Shown piece by piece: positions 1 through 7,267 of a DNA stretch of 17,702 nt; position 1 is the stretch's first letter; every line of letters starts with the position of its first letter. The position numbers and the translations under genes are program-made. Location of the stretch: contig DATITC010000145.1 in the NCBI GenBank assembly GCA_035468175.1, positions 1-17,702 on the forward strand. Direction: 5' to 3'. The notes under the pieces were generated by a model. The model was not told where the DNA came from and searched no databases. It saw only the letters and a program-made list of their open reading frames with translations. Source of the DNA: JAVEDQ01 sp035468175. Lineage in GTDB: Bacteria > Actinomycetota > Actinomycetes > Frankiales > Frankiaceae.

Positions 1-885
1 CTGCAGGCCGGCGCGGACCGGATCGAGGGCTGCCTGTTCGGCAACGGCGAGCGGACCGGCAACGTCTGCCTGGTCACCCTGGCCCTCAACCTGTTCAGCC
101 AGGGCATCGACCCCATGATCGACTACTCGGACATCGACGAGGTCCGGCGCACCGTCGAGTACGCCAACCAGCTGCCGGTGCACCCGCGCCACCCGTACGG
201 CGGCGAGTTGGTCTACACGGCGTTCTCCGGCTCGCACCAGGACGCGATCAAGAAGGGCCTGACGGCGTTGGATTCGGCCCGTGAAGAGGGGTCGACGCTC
301 TGGGAGGTCCCGTATCTGCCGATCGACCCGAAGGATGTCGGCCGCAGCTACGAAGCGGTCATCCGCGTCAACAGCCAGTCCGGCAAGGGTGGCGTGGCGT
401 ACCTGATGAAGGCCGAGCACGGGCTGGACCTGCCGCGAAGGCTGCAGATCGAGTTCTCCGGGGTCGTGCAGCACCACACCGACGTGAGCGGTGGCGAGGT
501 GACCGCCGACGAGCTCTGGCGCGTCTTCGACGTGGAGTACCTCACCAACGCGATGCAGGAGCGGTCCCGGCTCAAGCTGGTCGACGCGGACGTCTCGGCC
601 GGCCGTTTCCACGTGCTGCTGGACGGCGAGCAGCGCGAGCTTGTCGGCACCGGGAACGGACCGATCGCCGCCTTCGTCAACGCGCTCACCGTCGAGGGCC
701 TCGACCTGCGGGTCCTGGACTACACCGAGCACGCGCTCGGTACCGGTGAGGACGCCCGGGCCGCCGCCTACGTCGAGGTCGCGAGCGGCGACGCGGTCGT
801 GTGGGGCGTCGGGTGGGACCCGAGCATCCTCACCGCCTCGCTCTACGCGGTGGTCAGCGCGGTCAACCGGACCGCGCCCCGGTAG
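1..885 (+). CDS. leuA: 2-isopropylmalate synthase LeuA, C-terminal part (5' end outside window)
   Basis: The open frame runs from base 1 to TAG at 883-885 and gives 294 residues, roughly the C-terminal half of an actinobacterial LeuA of about 560-620 residues. LeuA condenses acetyl-CoA with 2-ketoisovalerate, the first committed step of leucine synthesis, in the cytoplasm. Residues 3-21 (GADRIEGCLFGNGERTGN) are the conserved end of the TIM-barrel catalytic domain, including GNGERTGN. Next come the linker motif HPRHPYGGELVYTAFSGSHQDAIKKG, given here as HPYGG and SGSHQDA, and the C-terminal LeuA regulatory domain (about residues 165-290), which binds leucine for feedback inhibition in characterised members. 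The DTTLRDG and HxH metal motifs would lie upstream of the window. leuB follows 26 bp later on the same strand. Assignment is firm; the true start is not visible. Confidence 0.95.
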   Translation: MQAGADRIEGCLFGNGERTGNVCLVTLALNLFSQGIDPMIDYSDIDEVRRTVEYANQLPVHPRHPYGGELVYTAFSGSHQDAIKKGLTALDSAREEGSTLWEVPYLPIDPKDVGRSYEAVIRVNSQSGKGGVAYLMKAEHGLDLPRRLQIEFSGVVQHHTDVSGGEVTADELWRVFDVEYLTNAMQERSRLKLVDADVSAGRFHVLLDGEQRELVGTGNGPIAAFVNALTVEGLDLRVLDYTEHALGTGEDARAAAYVEVASGDAVVWGVGWDPSILTASLYAVVSAVNRTAPR

Positions 886-898
886 CGCTCGGCCCCGA

Positions 899-904
899 TA
901 ACCT
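899..904 (+). promoter_or_regulatory. Probable leaderless -10 element of leuB
   Basis: TAACCT matches the actinobacterial -10 pattern TANNNT and is separated from the leuB ATG (912) by 7 bases. That places the predicted transcription start at the A of the ATG. There is no ribosome-binding sequence in the same interval, which is the usual picture for leaderless mRNAs. I see no convincing -35. Confidence 0.5.
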
Positions 905-911
905 CGCGTTC

Positions 912-1958
912 ATGCGCTTAGCTGTGGTCCCTGGGGACGGAATCGGGCACGAAGTCGTAGCCGAGGGGCTCCGCGTACTGCGGGCGGTGCTCGAGGCCCA
1001 CGCGCCGGGCGAGAAGCTCGACACCACCGACTACGACCTCGGGGCCCGCCGCTGGCACGCCACCGGCGAAACGCTGCCGGACGGGGTGCTTGACGAGCTG
1101 CGCGGGCACGACGCGATCCTGCTCGGCGCGGTCGGTGACCCCAGCGTGCCCAGCGGCGTCCTCGAACGCGGGCTGCTGCTGCGATTGCGGTTCGAGCTCG
1201 ACCACCACGTCAACCTGCGGCCGGTCAAGCTCTTTCCCGGCGTCACCTCGCCGTTGGCCGGCAACCCGGCCATCGACTTCGTCGTCGTACGCGAGGGCAC
1301 CGAGGGCCCGTACGCCGGCGCCGGCGGCCTGCTCCGGCGCGGGACTCCGCACGAGATCGCCACCGAGGAGAGCCTTAACACCCGCTACGGCGTGGACCGG
1401 GTCGTCCGCGACGCCTTCGAGCGGGCGATGAAGCGGGACAAGCGACTCACCTTCGTGCACAAGAACAACGTGCTGGTGCACGCCGGCGACCTCTGGACCC
1501 GCGCGGTCGGCCACCTCGCCCAGGACTTCCCCGAGGTGAAGGTCGACTACCTGCACGTCGACGCGGCGTCGATGTTCTTCGTGACGCGGCCGCAGCGCTT
1601 CGATGTGATCGTCACCGACAACCTGTTCGGCGACATCCTGACCGACCTCGGGGCCGCGATCGCCGGCGGCATCGGCCTCGCTGCCTCCGGCAACCTCGAC
1701 GTCTCGCGCACCAACCCCAGCATGTTCGAGCCCGTGCATGGTTCCGCTCCGGACATCGCGGGCCAGGGCGTCGCGGACCCGACGGCCACGGTGTTGTCGG
1801 TGGCCCTGCTGCTCGACCACCTCAACCTCCCCGAGGCCGCCCGCAAGGTCGAGGATGCGGTGGCCGCGGACCTGGTCGAGCGCGGCGGCGAGGGCCAGCC
1901 CGCCCGACGCTCGACGCAGGAGATCGGCGAGGCGCTGGCCGCTCGCGCGGCCGGCTGA
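912..1958 (+). CDS. leuB: 3-isopropylmalate dehydrogenase LeuB
   Basis: The protein has 348 residues, normal for LeuB. It oxidises and decarboxylates 3-isopropylmalate with NAD+ in leucine synthesis, and can act on 3-methylmalate in the citramalate route. Visible motifs are the N-terminal VPGDGIGHEV (residues 6-15), the arginines around 91-103, Tyr134 in REGTEGPYAG, Lys184 in the HKNN segment, the metal-binding region DNLFGDILTDL (236-246), and the NAD-binding HGSAPDIAGQG (277-287). The ATG at 912 is chosen because family homology begins exactly there. The frame is open further upstream, but that extension would run back into leuA. No Shine-Dalgarno sequence precedes the ATG. Instead TAACCT ends 7 bases upstream, which suggests a leaderless transcript separate from any leuA readthrough. 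Confidence 0.96.
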   Translation: MRLAVVPGDGIGHEVVAEGLRVLRAVLEAHAPGEKLDTTDYDLGARRWHATGETLPDGVLDELRGHDAILLGAVGDPSVPSGVLERGLLLRLRFELDHHVNLRPVKLFPGVTSPLAGNPAIDFVVVREGTEGPYAGAGGLLRRGTPHEIATEESLNTRYGVDRVVRDAFERAMKRDKRLTFVHKNNVLVHAGDLWTRAVGHLAQDFPEVKVDYLHVDAASMFFVTRPQRFDVIVTDNLFGDILTDLGAAIAGGIGLAASGNLDVSRTNPSMFEPVHGSAPDIAGQGVADPTATVLSVALLLDHLNLPEAARKVEDAVAADLVERGGEGQPARRSTQEIGEALAARAAG

Positions 1959-1967
1959 CGGATCGCC

Positions 1968-2942
1968 GTGCCCCGTCGCCGCACGCCGGCGCATCTCGTC
2001 CTCATCCACGGGCGCGGTCGGTTCTCCTTCGACCGACCGCCGCCCGAGCTGTTCGCGGCACGCTGGGTAGGGCGGCTCGAGGAGCAGCTGAAGTCCTACG
2101 GCGAGGCCGGTCTGTCGGAGAACCTGTCGGGCGTCACGTTTCTGGACTACATGTCGCTGCTCGCGCCCTACTCGCGGGCCTACCGGAGCCGTCTGCAGGC
2201 CGACCTCGAGGCGGTCGCGCAGCGGATGGCCGACGAGAGTCGTGAGGAGAACGAGACCAAGGTCCGCACCGACGAGGAGGGAAACCAGCTCGTCGACGCG
2301 GGGGCCGGCGCGAGTGATCTCGCGGCCGGCGAGGGTGAGCCCGATCGGCCCGCGCGGGCGGAGAGCCGGTACTGCCCGGACTGCACGGGCCGGTACGCGG
2401 AGAGCCCGCTCGGCGCCCCGCGTCGACAGCTGCGTCACCTCGGGCGCCGCATCACCGAGCCGTTCGGGGTCGAGCGGGTGGCCTGGGTCTTCCCGGACGC
2501 GGTCGCCTATCTGGCCAACGAGCGGCTGCGCTCCGACATCCACGATTTGCTCGCCTACCGGCTGCCGCCGAAGCGGACGCCGGTCATCGTGGTCGCACAC
2601 AGCCTCGGCACCGTGGTGGCCGCGGACCTGTGGGCCGAACTCGGGGACCGCTACCGCACCCGGCTGTTCGCCACCGCGGGCTCTCCACTCGCCGTTCCGC
2701 TGGTACGCCGTCGGCTCCACCCCCGCACGGCGGAATGGACGCGCAACCTGCCTGCCGACTTCCCCTGGCTCAACGTGATCGACCCGGTGGATCCGGTGAC
2801 CCTCGCGCGCGAGCTCCGCCCGCCCTACTTCGACCCGCGCATCGTGAACCTCGAGGTGGAGAACGGCCGCAGGTTCCACTCGGAGGACCGCTACCTGTCG
2901 CACATCGCCGTCGCACGTGAGGTCGCGAAGGCCGCGCGCTGA
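1968..2942 (+). CDS. Alpha/beta-hydrolase-like protein, substrate unknown
   Basis: The gene encodes 324 residues from GTG at 1968, nine bases after the leuB stop, so it is probably cotranscribed with leuB. The N-terminal strand HLVLIHGRGR (9-18) and the nucleophile-elbow motif VVAHSLGT (208-215, Ser212) are typical of alpha/beta-hydrolases. Asp272 or Asp275 in NVIDPVDPV and His312 in YLSHIAVA are good candidates for the rest of a catalytic triad. Between the oxyanion-hole strand and the nucleophile lies a long insert (about 75-150), charged and partly disordered in appearance, which contains a CPDC motif at 136-139. No signal peptide or membrane segment is evident. Only fold-level assignment is justified (esterase, lipase or other hydrolase). 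It converges on the dehydrogenase pseudogene, with six bases between their stop codons. Confidence 0.75.
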   Translation: MPRRRTPAHLVLIHGRGRFSFDRPPPELFAARWVGRLEEQLKSYGEAGLSENLSGVTFLDYMSLLAPYSRAYRSRLQADLEAVAQRMADESREENETKVRTDEEGNQLVDAGAGASDLAAGEGEPDRPARAESRYCPDCTGRYAESPLGAPRRQLRHLGRRITEPFGVERVAWVFPDAVAYLANERLRSDIHDLLAYRLPPKRTPVIVVAHSLGTVVAADLWAELGDRYRTRLFATAGSPLAVPLVRRRLHPRTAEWTRNLPADFPWLNVIDPVDPVTLARELRPPYFDPRIVNLEVENGRRFHSEDRYLSHIAVAREVAKAAR

Positions 2943-2948
2943 CGGCAG

Positions 2949-3570
2949 CTACCAGATCGTCTGCAGTAGCCCGCCGTCGATGAGGAAGTCGGAGCCGGTG
3001 ACGTTGCCGGCGCGCCCGCCCGCGAGGAGCACCACCAGGTCGGCCACTTCACGCGGTTCCGTGAAGCGCCCCGTCGCCGTCCCGGCCACCGCGGACGTGG
3101 AGACGGTGCCGGGTTCCCCGCCCTGGTGGTCGGCCACGGTGGCGGCGACTCCGTGTTCCCCGAGCCACAGGTCGGTCGCCACCGGCGCGGCCATGAAGGT
3201 GAGGTTGAACGTCGACTCCCAGTCCTCGTCCGTCACGGCGAGGAAACCCGTCGAGTCGCGGCGTCACCGCACCGACGTTGTTCACCAGCACATCGACGGC
3301 ACCGTCCTCCTGAGCGTGTTCGACGAGTTCCGCCGGTCCGGTCGCTTTCGACAGGTCGACGGGGACGTGGCGCACGCGGCCCCCGTCGACGAGAGCGGTC
3401 AGCGCGGGGCAGAGCGTTCGCGACCCCGCCACGACTCTCGCCCCCTCCGCGACCAACGCCTGGGTCACGGCCAACCCGATGCCCTTGCTCGCGCCGGTGA
3501 CGACGGCGCGGGAGTCCGTCAGGTCGAGGAGTCCGTGGATGAACAGGACGGGACGCGGCGTGACGGGCAT
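2949..3570 (-). pseudogene. Short-chain dehydrogenase/reductase pseudogene (frameshift plus loss of the catalytic segment)
   Basis: Read on the minus strand, the ATG at 3570 is preceded by AGGAG six bases upstream, and the first part encodes a Rossmann N-terminus with VVTGASKGIGLAVT and the adenine-ring motif VNNVGAV. After the DGF codons the frame breaks at about 3244-3249, at an AAA run on the plus strand. Removing one base restores a normal continuation (DGF-LAVTDEDWESTFNLTFMAA). That continuation jumps at about 3187 straight to PVATDLWLGEH, which belongs after the SPG of an intact enzyme. The segment with the catalytic Ser and YxxxK is therefore absent, about 60-70 residues by my recollection of the family. 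The C-terminus (EVADLVVLLAGGRAGNVTG, FLIDGG) is intact down to TAG at 2949-2951. Two independent lesions argue for a dead gene. A sequencing or assembly error could explain the single base but hardly the clean internal loss. Confidence 0.85.
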
Positions 3571-3604
3571 GGCAGCTCCTGCACTCAGGGCGACGCAGGT
3601 GGAC

Positions 3605-3656
3605 CGATCGATCTACCTACCTACCGATCGATCTACCTACCGATCGATCTACCTAC
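3605..3656. repeat. Three copies of a 16-bp repeat between the dehydrogenase pseudogene and ilvE
   Basis: The unit CGATCGATCTACCTAC occurs exactly at 3605-3620, 3625-3640 and 3641-3656. The first two copies are separated by an extra CTAC (3621-3624) and the last two are directly adjacent. Each unit holds overlapping CGATCG and GATC palindromes followed by a CTAC tetranucleotide repeat. The array lies 35-86 bp upstream of the pseudogene ATG and about 150 bp upstream of ilvE, so it may be a multi-site operator. Slippage of a simple sequence is the alternative. Confidence 0.9.
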
Positions 3657-3677
3657 AGTGGACGCGGCAAGCTACTG

Positions 3678-3720
3678 CCGCCCGGGCGGTCGGTCGAGAC
3701 CGGCTTCGGTGCCAGGCACC
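3678..3720. other. Cluster of short palindromes in the ilvE upstream region
   Basis: Three inverted repeats follow each other: the perfect 12-bp palindrome CCGCCCGGGCGG (3678-3689), CGGTC-GA-GACCG (3691-3702), and GGTGCC-A-GGCACC (3708-3720). They lie 80-125 bp upstream of ilvE, right after the 16-bp repeat array. They could be protein-binding sites or, if transcribed, RNA hairpins. GC-rich DNA produces palindromes by chance, so the function is unproven. Confidence 0.55.
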
Positions 3721-3802
3721 ACGGATGGGAGCCCGGGACGGCCCGGCGCCTGTGGTGGAATCGAGGACGAGCGAGAACGATCGCAACAGTGAGGACGAGC
3801 CA

Positions 3803-4729
3803 ATGCCGATCACGCCGACCAAGAAGATCTGGATGGACGGCGAGCTCGTCGACTGGGATGACGCGACGATCCACATCCTGAACCCGACGCTGCACTACGG
3901 CTGGGGCGTTTTCGAGGGGATCCGCGCGTACCACACCTCGCGTGGCCCGGCCATCTTCCGGCTCACCGAACACATCGAGCGGCTGTTCCGCAGCGCGAGC
4001 ATGTACCTGATGGAGCCGGCGTTCACGGTCGACGAGATCGTGGCCGCGACCAAGGAGACCGTGCGCGTCAACGAGGTCGAGTCCTGCTACATCCGGCCGC
4101 TGTTCTACCTCGGTTACGGCGAGATGGGTCTCAACCCGCTGCCGTCCGAGACCAAGATCAGCATCGCGGTCTGGCCGTGGGGCGCCTACCTGGGCGAGGA
4201 GGCGGCCGAGAAGGGCTGCCGGGCCGCGGTCTCTTCCTGGCAGCGGATCGGCCCGAACACGATCCCGCCGGAGGGCAAGGGCACCGGGCAGTACATCAAC
4301 TCGTCCTTGGCCAAGGTCCAGGCCCTCAAGGCCGGCTACGACGAGGCGATCATGCTGACGGCGGACGGCCGGATCGCCGAGGGCTCGGGTGAGAACATCT
4401 TCGTCGTCTACGGCGACAAGCTGATCACTCCGCCGGTGGTGGACGGCGTGCTCGCCGGGCTCACCCGGGACGCGGTCGTCACGCTGGCCCGGGACGAGGG
4501 CTACGAGGTGGTCGAGCAGCCGCTGGTGCGCTCCAACCTGTACCTCGCCGACGAGGCCTTCTTCACCGGCACCGCAGCGGAGCTGGTGCCCTTGGTCGAG
4601 GTCGACGACCGCAAGGTCGGCACGGGTCGCCCGGGTCGCGTCACTCGTCGACTGCTCGAGCTGTACGGCCAGGCGACGCGCGGTGAGCTCGACCAGTACA
4701 AGGACTGGAACGAGTACGTCTCCGACTGA
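3803..4729 (+). CDS. ilvE: Branched-chain amino acid aminotransferase IlvE
   Basis: This 308-residue protein is a fold-type IV PLP aminotransferase of the short bacterial IlvE type. It transfers the amino group between glutamate and the keto acids of leucine, isoleucine and valine. Visible features are the N-terminal LHYGWGVFEGIRAY (30-43), the predicted PLP lysine Lys159 in PPEGKGTGQYINSS, the EGSGENIF motif (193-200), and TGTAAELVPL (256-265). The start at 3803 (ATGCCGATC) is preceded by GAGGA eight to twelve bases upstream and matches the usual family N-terminus. An in-frame ATG at 3725 would add 26 unusual residues and is less likely. Annotation as a D-amino-acid or aminodeoxychorismate relative is possible, but the length, motifs and neighbours favour IlvE. 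Confidence 0.95.
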   Translation: MPITPTKKIWMDGELVDWDDATIHILNPTLHYGWGVFEGIRAYHTSRGPAIFRLTEHIERLFRSASMYLMEPAFTVDEIVAATKETVRVNEVESCYIRPLFYLGYGEMGLNPLPSETKISIAVWPWGAYLGEEAAEKGCRAAVSSWQRIGPNTIPPEGKGTGQYINSSLAKVQALKAGYDEAIMLTADGRIAEGSGENIFVVYGDKLITPPVVDGVLAGLTRDAVVTLARDEGYEVVEQPLVRSNLYLADEAFFTGTAAELVPLVEVDDRKVGTGRPGRVTRRLLELYGQATRGELDQYKDWNEYVSD

Positions 4730-4739
4730 AGGACCCCCG

Positions 4740-4761
4740 CTCTGCCTGGGCTCGGGCAGGG
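4740..4761 (+). terminator. Weak hairpin after ilvE
   Basis: CTCTGCC (4740-4746) can pair with GGCAGGG (4755-4761), a seven-pair stem with one G-U and an eight-base loop, starting ten bases after the ilvE stop. No T-run follows, so it is only a possible terminator or processing structure before the CBS gene. Confidence 0.3.
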
Positions 4762-4880
4762 GAGCTATGTTGCCGCCAGATGTCGAGAAGGCAGGCATCC
4801 GACGGAGCCCTGAACCTGCCCGTCTTGCTTCCGGGTCCGCCGACGAGTGCGAACCGCTGGGCGAGTGACAGGGGACACGC

Positions 4881-5267
4881 ATGCAGGTACGCGACGGGAT
4901 GACTCCCGCCGTTCTCGTGGTCGGTCCGGGGCACACGCTGCGCCAGACCGCCCGGTTGATGCGGGAACGCAAGGTCGGGGCCGCCGTCGTGCACGACGAC
5001 GGCGGGCAGGGGCCGTCCATCCTGACCGAGCGGGACATCCTCGACGCGGTCGCGCTGGGCCAGGACCTGGAGACCGAGGTCGCGGGTGACCACCTGACGG
5101 CCAACGCCGTGGTCGCCGACCCGGACTGGTCGTTGGACGAGGCGGCGAGCGCGATGCTCCGCGGCGGGTTCCGGCACCTCATCGTGTCCGAGGCCGGGTC
5201 GGTGGTCGGCGTCCTGTCGATGCGCGACATCGTCGGCTGCTGGAGCAGGCACCGCCAGCCGGCCTGA
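4881..5267 (+). CDS. Two-CBS-domain protein
   Basis: This gene encodes 128 residues that are almost entirely a pair of CBS domains (about 4-60 and 67-126). The repeats are recognisable from VRDGMTPAVLVV with LTERDIL, and from LTANAVVADPD with HLIVSEAG and GVLSMRDIV. Such stand-alone pairs form a Bateman module that usually binds adenine nucleotides or S-adenosylmethionine and acts as a sensor or regulatory partner. No catalytic domain is present and the ligand cannot be read from the sequence. The ATG at 4881 follows AGGGGA six to eleven bases upstream. It sits between ilvE and cimA on the same strand; regulation of those enzymes is speculation from proximity. Confidence 0.9.
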   Translation: MQVRDGMTPAVLVVGPGHTLRQTARLMRERKVGAAVVHDDGGQGPSILTERDILDAVALGQDLETEVAGDHLTANAVVADPDWSLDEAASAMLRGGFRHLIVSEAGSVVGVLSMRDIVGCWSRHRQPA

Positions 5268-5300
5268 CCAGCAGGATTTGCGGTCGCCTGTCAGCATGGA

Positions 5301-6923
5301 GTGGTGGCAACCGAGCTGATCGTCCCGGGGTACGACCCCGAGGCATTCCACGTCTACGACACGACGCTCCGGGACGGCACCCAGCAGGAGGGTCTGTCGC
5401 TGTCGGTGGCGGACAAGCTGGCCGTCGCACGCAACCTGGACGAGCTCGGCGTCGGCTTCATCGAGGGCGGCTGGCCGGGTTCCAACCCGAAGGACGCCGA
5501 GTTCTTCCGCCGGGCCCGCACCGAACTCCAGCTCTCGACCGCGACACTGACCGCGTTCGGTGCAACCCGTCGCGCCGCCGCGGTCGCGGCCGACGACCCA
5601 CAGGTCGCCGCACTGCGGGAAGCCGGCACCTCGGTGGTGTGTCTGGTCGCGAAGTCGGACGTGCGGCACGTGGAGCGGGCGCTGCGGACGACGCCGGCGG
5701 AGAACCTGGCGATGATCACCGACACCGTCGCGCACCTGCGCGCCGAGGGTCAGCGGGTGTTCGTCGACGCCGAGCACTTCTTCGACGGGTACGCCGCCGA
5801 CCCCGCCTACGCGATCGAGGTCGTCCGGGCCTCGATGGAGGCGGGAGCCGAGGTCGTCGTCCTGTGCGACACCAACGGCGGCATGCTCCCGGGCGGGCTG
5901 ACCGAGGTGGTGGGCCGCGTTGCGGAAGCCACGCTGGCCCGGCTCGGGATCCACTGCCACAACGACACGGCCTGCGCGGTGGCGAACACCCTCGCCGCCG
6001 TCGCCGCCGGGGTGACCCACGTGCAGGGGACCGCCAACGGCTACGGCGAGCGGTGCGGCAACGCCGACCTGTTCAGCGTGGTTGCCAACCTCGAGACGAA
6101 GCTGAACCGGCCGGTGTTGCCCTCCGGGCGGTTGCCGGAGCTCGTGCGGGTGGCGCATTCGATCAACGAGATCGCCAACACGACACCCGACCCGAAGCGG
6201 CCCTACGTCGGGTCGACGGCCTTCGCACATAAGGCCGGCCTGCACGCGTCCGCCATCAAGGTCGACCCGGACCTCTATCAGCACCTGGACCCGGCAGCGG
6301 TCGGCAACGACATGCGCATGCTCGTCTCCGAGCTCGCCGGCCGCGCCACCATCGAGCTCAAGGGCCGCGAGCTCGGCATGGACCTGTCCAACGAGCGCGA
6401 GGCCCTCGGGCGGGTCGTGGACCGGGTCAAGGACCTGGAATCGCAGGGCTTCGTCTTCGAGGCGGCCGAGGCGAGCTTCGAGTTGCTGCTCCGTCGCGAG
6501 GTCGAGGGGAACCAGCGCTTCTTCCTGCTCGAGTCCTGGCGGGTGATCGTGGAGCAGCGGGACGGCGTCGTCACCAGTGAGGCGACCGTGAAGCTGTGGT
6601 CGCGTGGGGAGCGGATCATCGCGACCGGCGAGGCGACCGGCCCGGTCAACGCTCTGGACAAGGCGCTCCGCGCGGCGCTCGAGAAGTCCTATCCCGGGCT
6701 CGCGGACCTCGAGCTGACCGACTTCAAGGTGCGCATCCTCGAGGGCTCGCACGGCACCGGCGCGGTCACCCGGGTGCTGATCGAGACCTCCGACGGCACG
6801 ACCTCATGGGACACCGTGGGCGTCGACGAGAACATCATCGCGGCCTCCTGGCAGGCTTTGGACGACGCCGCGAGCTACGGCCTGTGGCGGCAGGGCGAAC
6901 AGCCCCGCGAGAACTCGGGCTAG
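5301..6923 (+). CDS. cimA: (R)-citramalate synthase CimA
   Basis: This 540-residue protein belongs to the LeuA/CimA/homocitrate synthase family. CimA condenses pyruvate with acetyl-CoA to (R)-citramalate, opening a threonine-independent route to isoleucine. Motifs seen are DTTLRDGTQQEG (20-31, catalytic Arg24 and metal ligand Asp25), FIEGGWPGSNPKD, VLCDTNGGMLPG (187-198), the metal site HCHNDTACA (218-226), and GTANGYGERCGNA (243-255). A LeuA-type regulatory domain fills about 395-535. The wording of these motifs (TQQEGLSLS, CDTNGG, GATRR) follows CimA rather than LeuA, and a separate leuA is present at the window start. The start is GTG at 5301 or the next codon, GTG at 5304; no clear ribosome-binding site distinguishes them. 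LeuCD and LeuB, also here, catalyse the following steps. Confidence 0.92.
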   Translation: MVATELIVPGYDPEAFHVYDTTLRDGTQQEGLSLSVADKLAVARNLDELGVGFIEGGWPGSNPKDAEFFRRARTELQLSTATLTAFGATRRAAAVAADDPQVAALREAGTSVVCLVAKSDVRHVERALRTTPAENLAMITDTVAHLRAEGQRVFVDAEHFFDGYAADPAYAIEVVRASMEAGAEVVVLCDTNGGMLPGGLTEVVGRVAEATLARLGIHCHNDTACAVANTLAAVAAGVTHVQGTANGYGERCGNADLFSVVANLETKLNRPVLPSGRLPELVRVAHSINEIANTTPDPKRPYVGSTAFAHKAGLHASAIKVDPDLYQHLDPAAVGNDMRMLVSELAGRATIELKGRELGMDLSNEREALGRVVDRVKDLESQGFVFEAAEASFELLLRREVEGNQRFFLLESWRVIVEQRDGVVTSEATVKLWSRGERIIATGEATGPVNALDKALRAALEKSYPGLADLELTDFKVRILEGSHGTGAVTRVLIETSDGTTSWDTVGVDENIIAASWQALDDAASYGLWRQGEQPRENSG

Positions 6924-7204
6924 CTCGCCACGGCGAGCCGCACGCTGATCGCCAGCTCGCCCGGCGCTACGGTCGCGTCGACCCGCAGATAATAGTCGCT
7001 GCGGCCCAGGTGACGGACCAGGTGGAGCACGATCGCCTCGTCACACGGATGGCAGTTGATCGCCGCCGACGTCGGCGCGTCGGTCAGCGCCTGCAGGGGG
7101 GCCTCGGCCCCTGAGGTCAGGCTGATCGTGAGCCGGTACGCGAGGCTCGTCGGCGCGGAGCCGGTGGAGCGAGGGCGAGGCAGCACCACGGTGATCGGTT
7201 CCAT
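6920..7204 (-). CDS. Unrecognised 94-residue protein with a CHPC motif
   Basis: I do not recognise this family. The gene is supported by its codon use (nearly every third base on the minus strand is G or C), by GGAAAGG just upstream of the ATG at 7204, and by fitting exactly between neighbours. The protein begins MEPITVVLPRPRS, has a central INCHPCDEAIVLHL stretch with Cys51-His-Pro-Cys54, and ends in alternating beta-like segments (DYYLRVDATVAPGELAISVRL). There is no signal peptide or membrane segment. The CHPC pair with nearby histidines (61, 65) might bind metal or be redox active, but this is a guess. Its TAG stop (6920-6922 on the complement) overlaps the cimA TAG by sharing the palindrome CTAG. 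Confidence 0.7.
   Translation of the reverse strand: MEPITVVLPRPRSTGSAPTSLAYRLTISLTSGAEAPLQALTDAPTSAAINCHPCDEAIVLHLVRHLGRSDYYLRVDATVAPGELAISVRLAVAS
6923..6938. terminator. Small hairpin at the cimA 3' end
   Basis: GCTCGC (6923-6928) and GCGAGC (6933-6938) can form a six-pair stem with a CACG loop, starting at the last base of the cimA stop. It has no T-tract and lies inside the last codons of the converging minus-strand gene. It might weakly separate the two transcripts. Confidence 0.3.
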
Positions 7205-7267
7205 GCCTTTCCGATCGGCAGCGAGACGTCAGATTACAGCCGTGTCATTCGAACTGTGGACAACGAA

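Noticed and set aside
918..2903. Long minus-strand open frame of 661 codons opposite leuB and the hydrolase
   Set aside because: It runs antisense to two clearly recognised genes, has no family motifs, and is the expected by-product of strong G/C third-position bias.
3236..3250. Programmed frameshift as an explanation for the broken dehydrogenase
   Set aside because: The site is only a TTTCC/AAA context without a convincing slippery heptamer or stimulating structure, and the catalytic segment is missing as well.
3605..3656. Attachment site or insertion-sequence end
   Set aside because: No integrase, transposase or target-site duplication is visible, and the repeats are tandem, not terminal inverted repeats.
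3479..3802. Upstream in-frame extension of ilvE
   Set aside because: The extension would translate the 16-bp repeats and overlap the dehydrogenase region; family homology and the GAGGA site support ATG 3803.
3657..3802. T-box riboswitch or leucine/isoleucine leader peptide before ilvE
   Set aside because: I found no T-box core sequence and no short frame rich in branched-chain codons; the palindromes alone are not enough.
4641..6752. Long minus-strand open frame of 703 codons opposite ilvE, the CBS gene and cimA
   Set aside because: Antisense shadow of conserved genes, with arginine- and histidine-rich composition and no recognisable domain.
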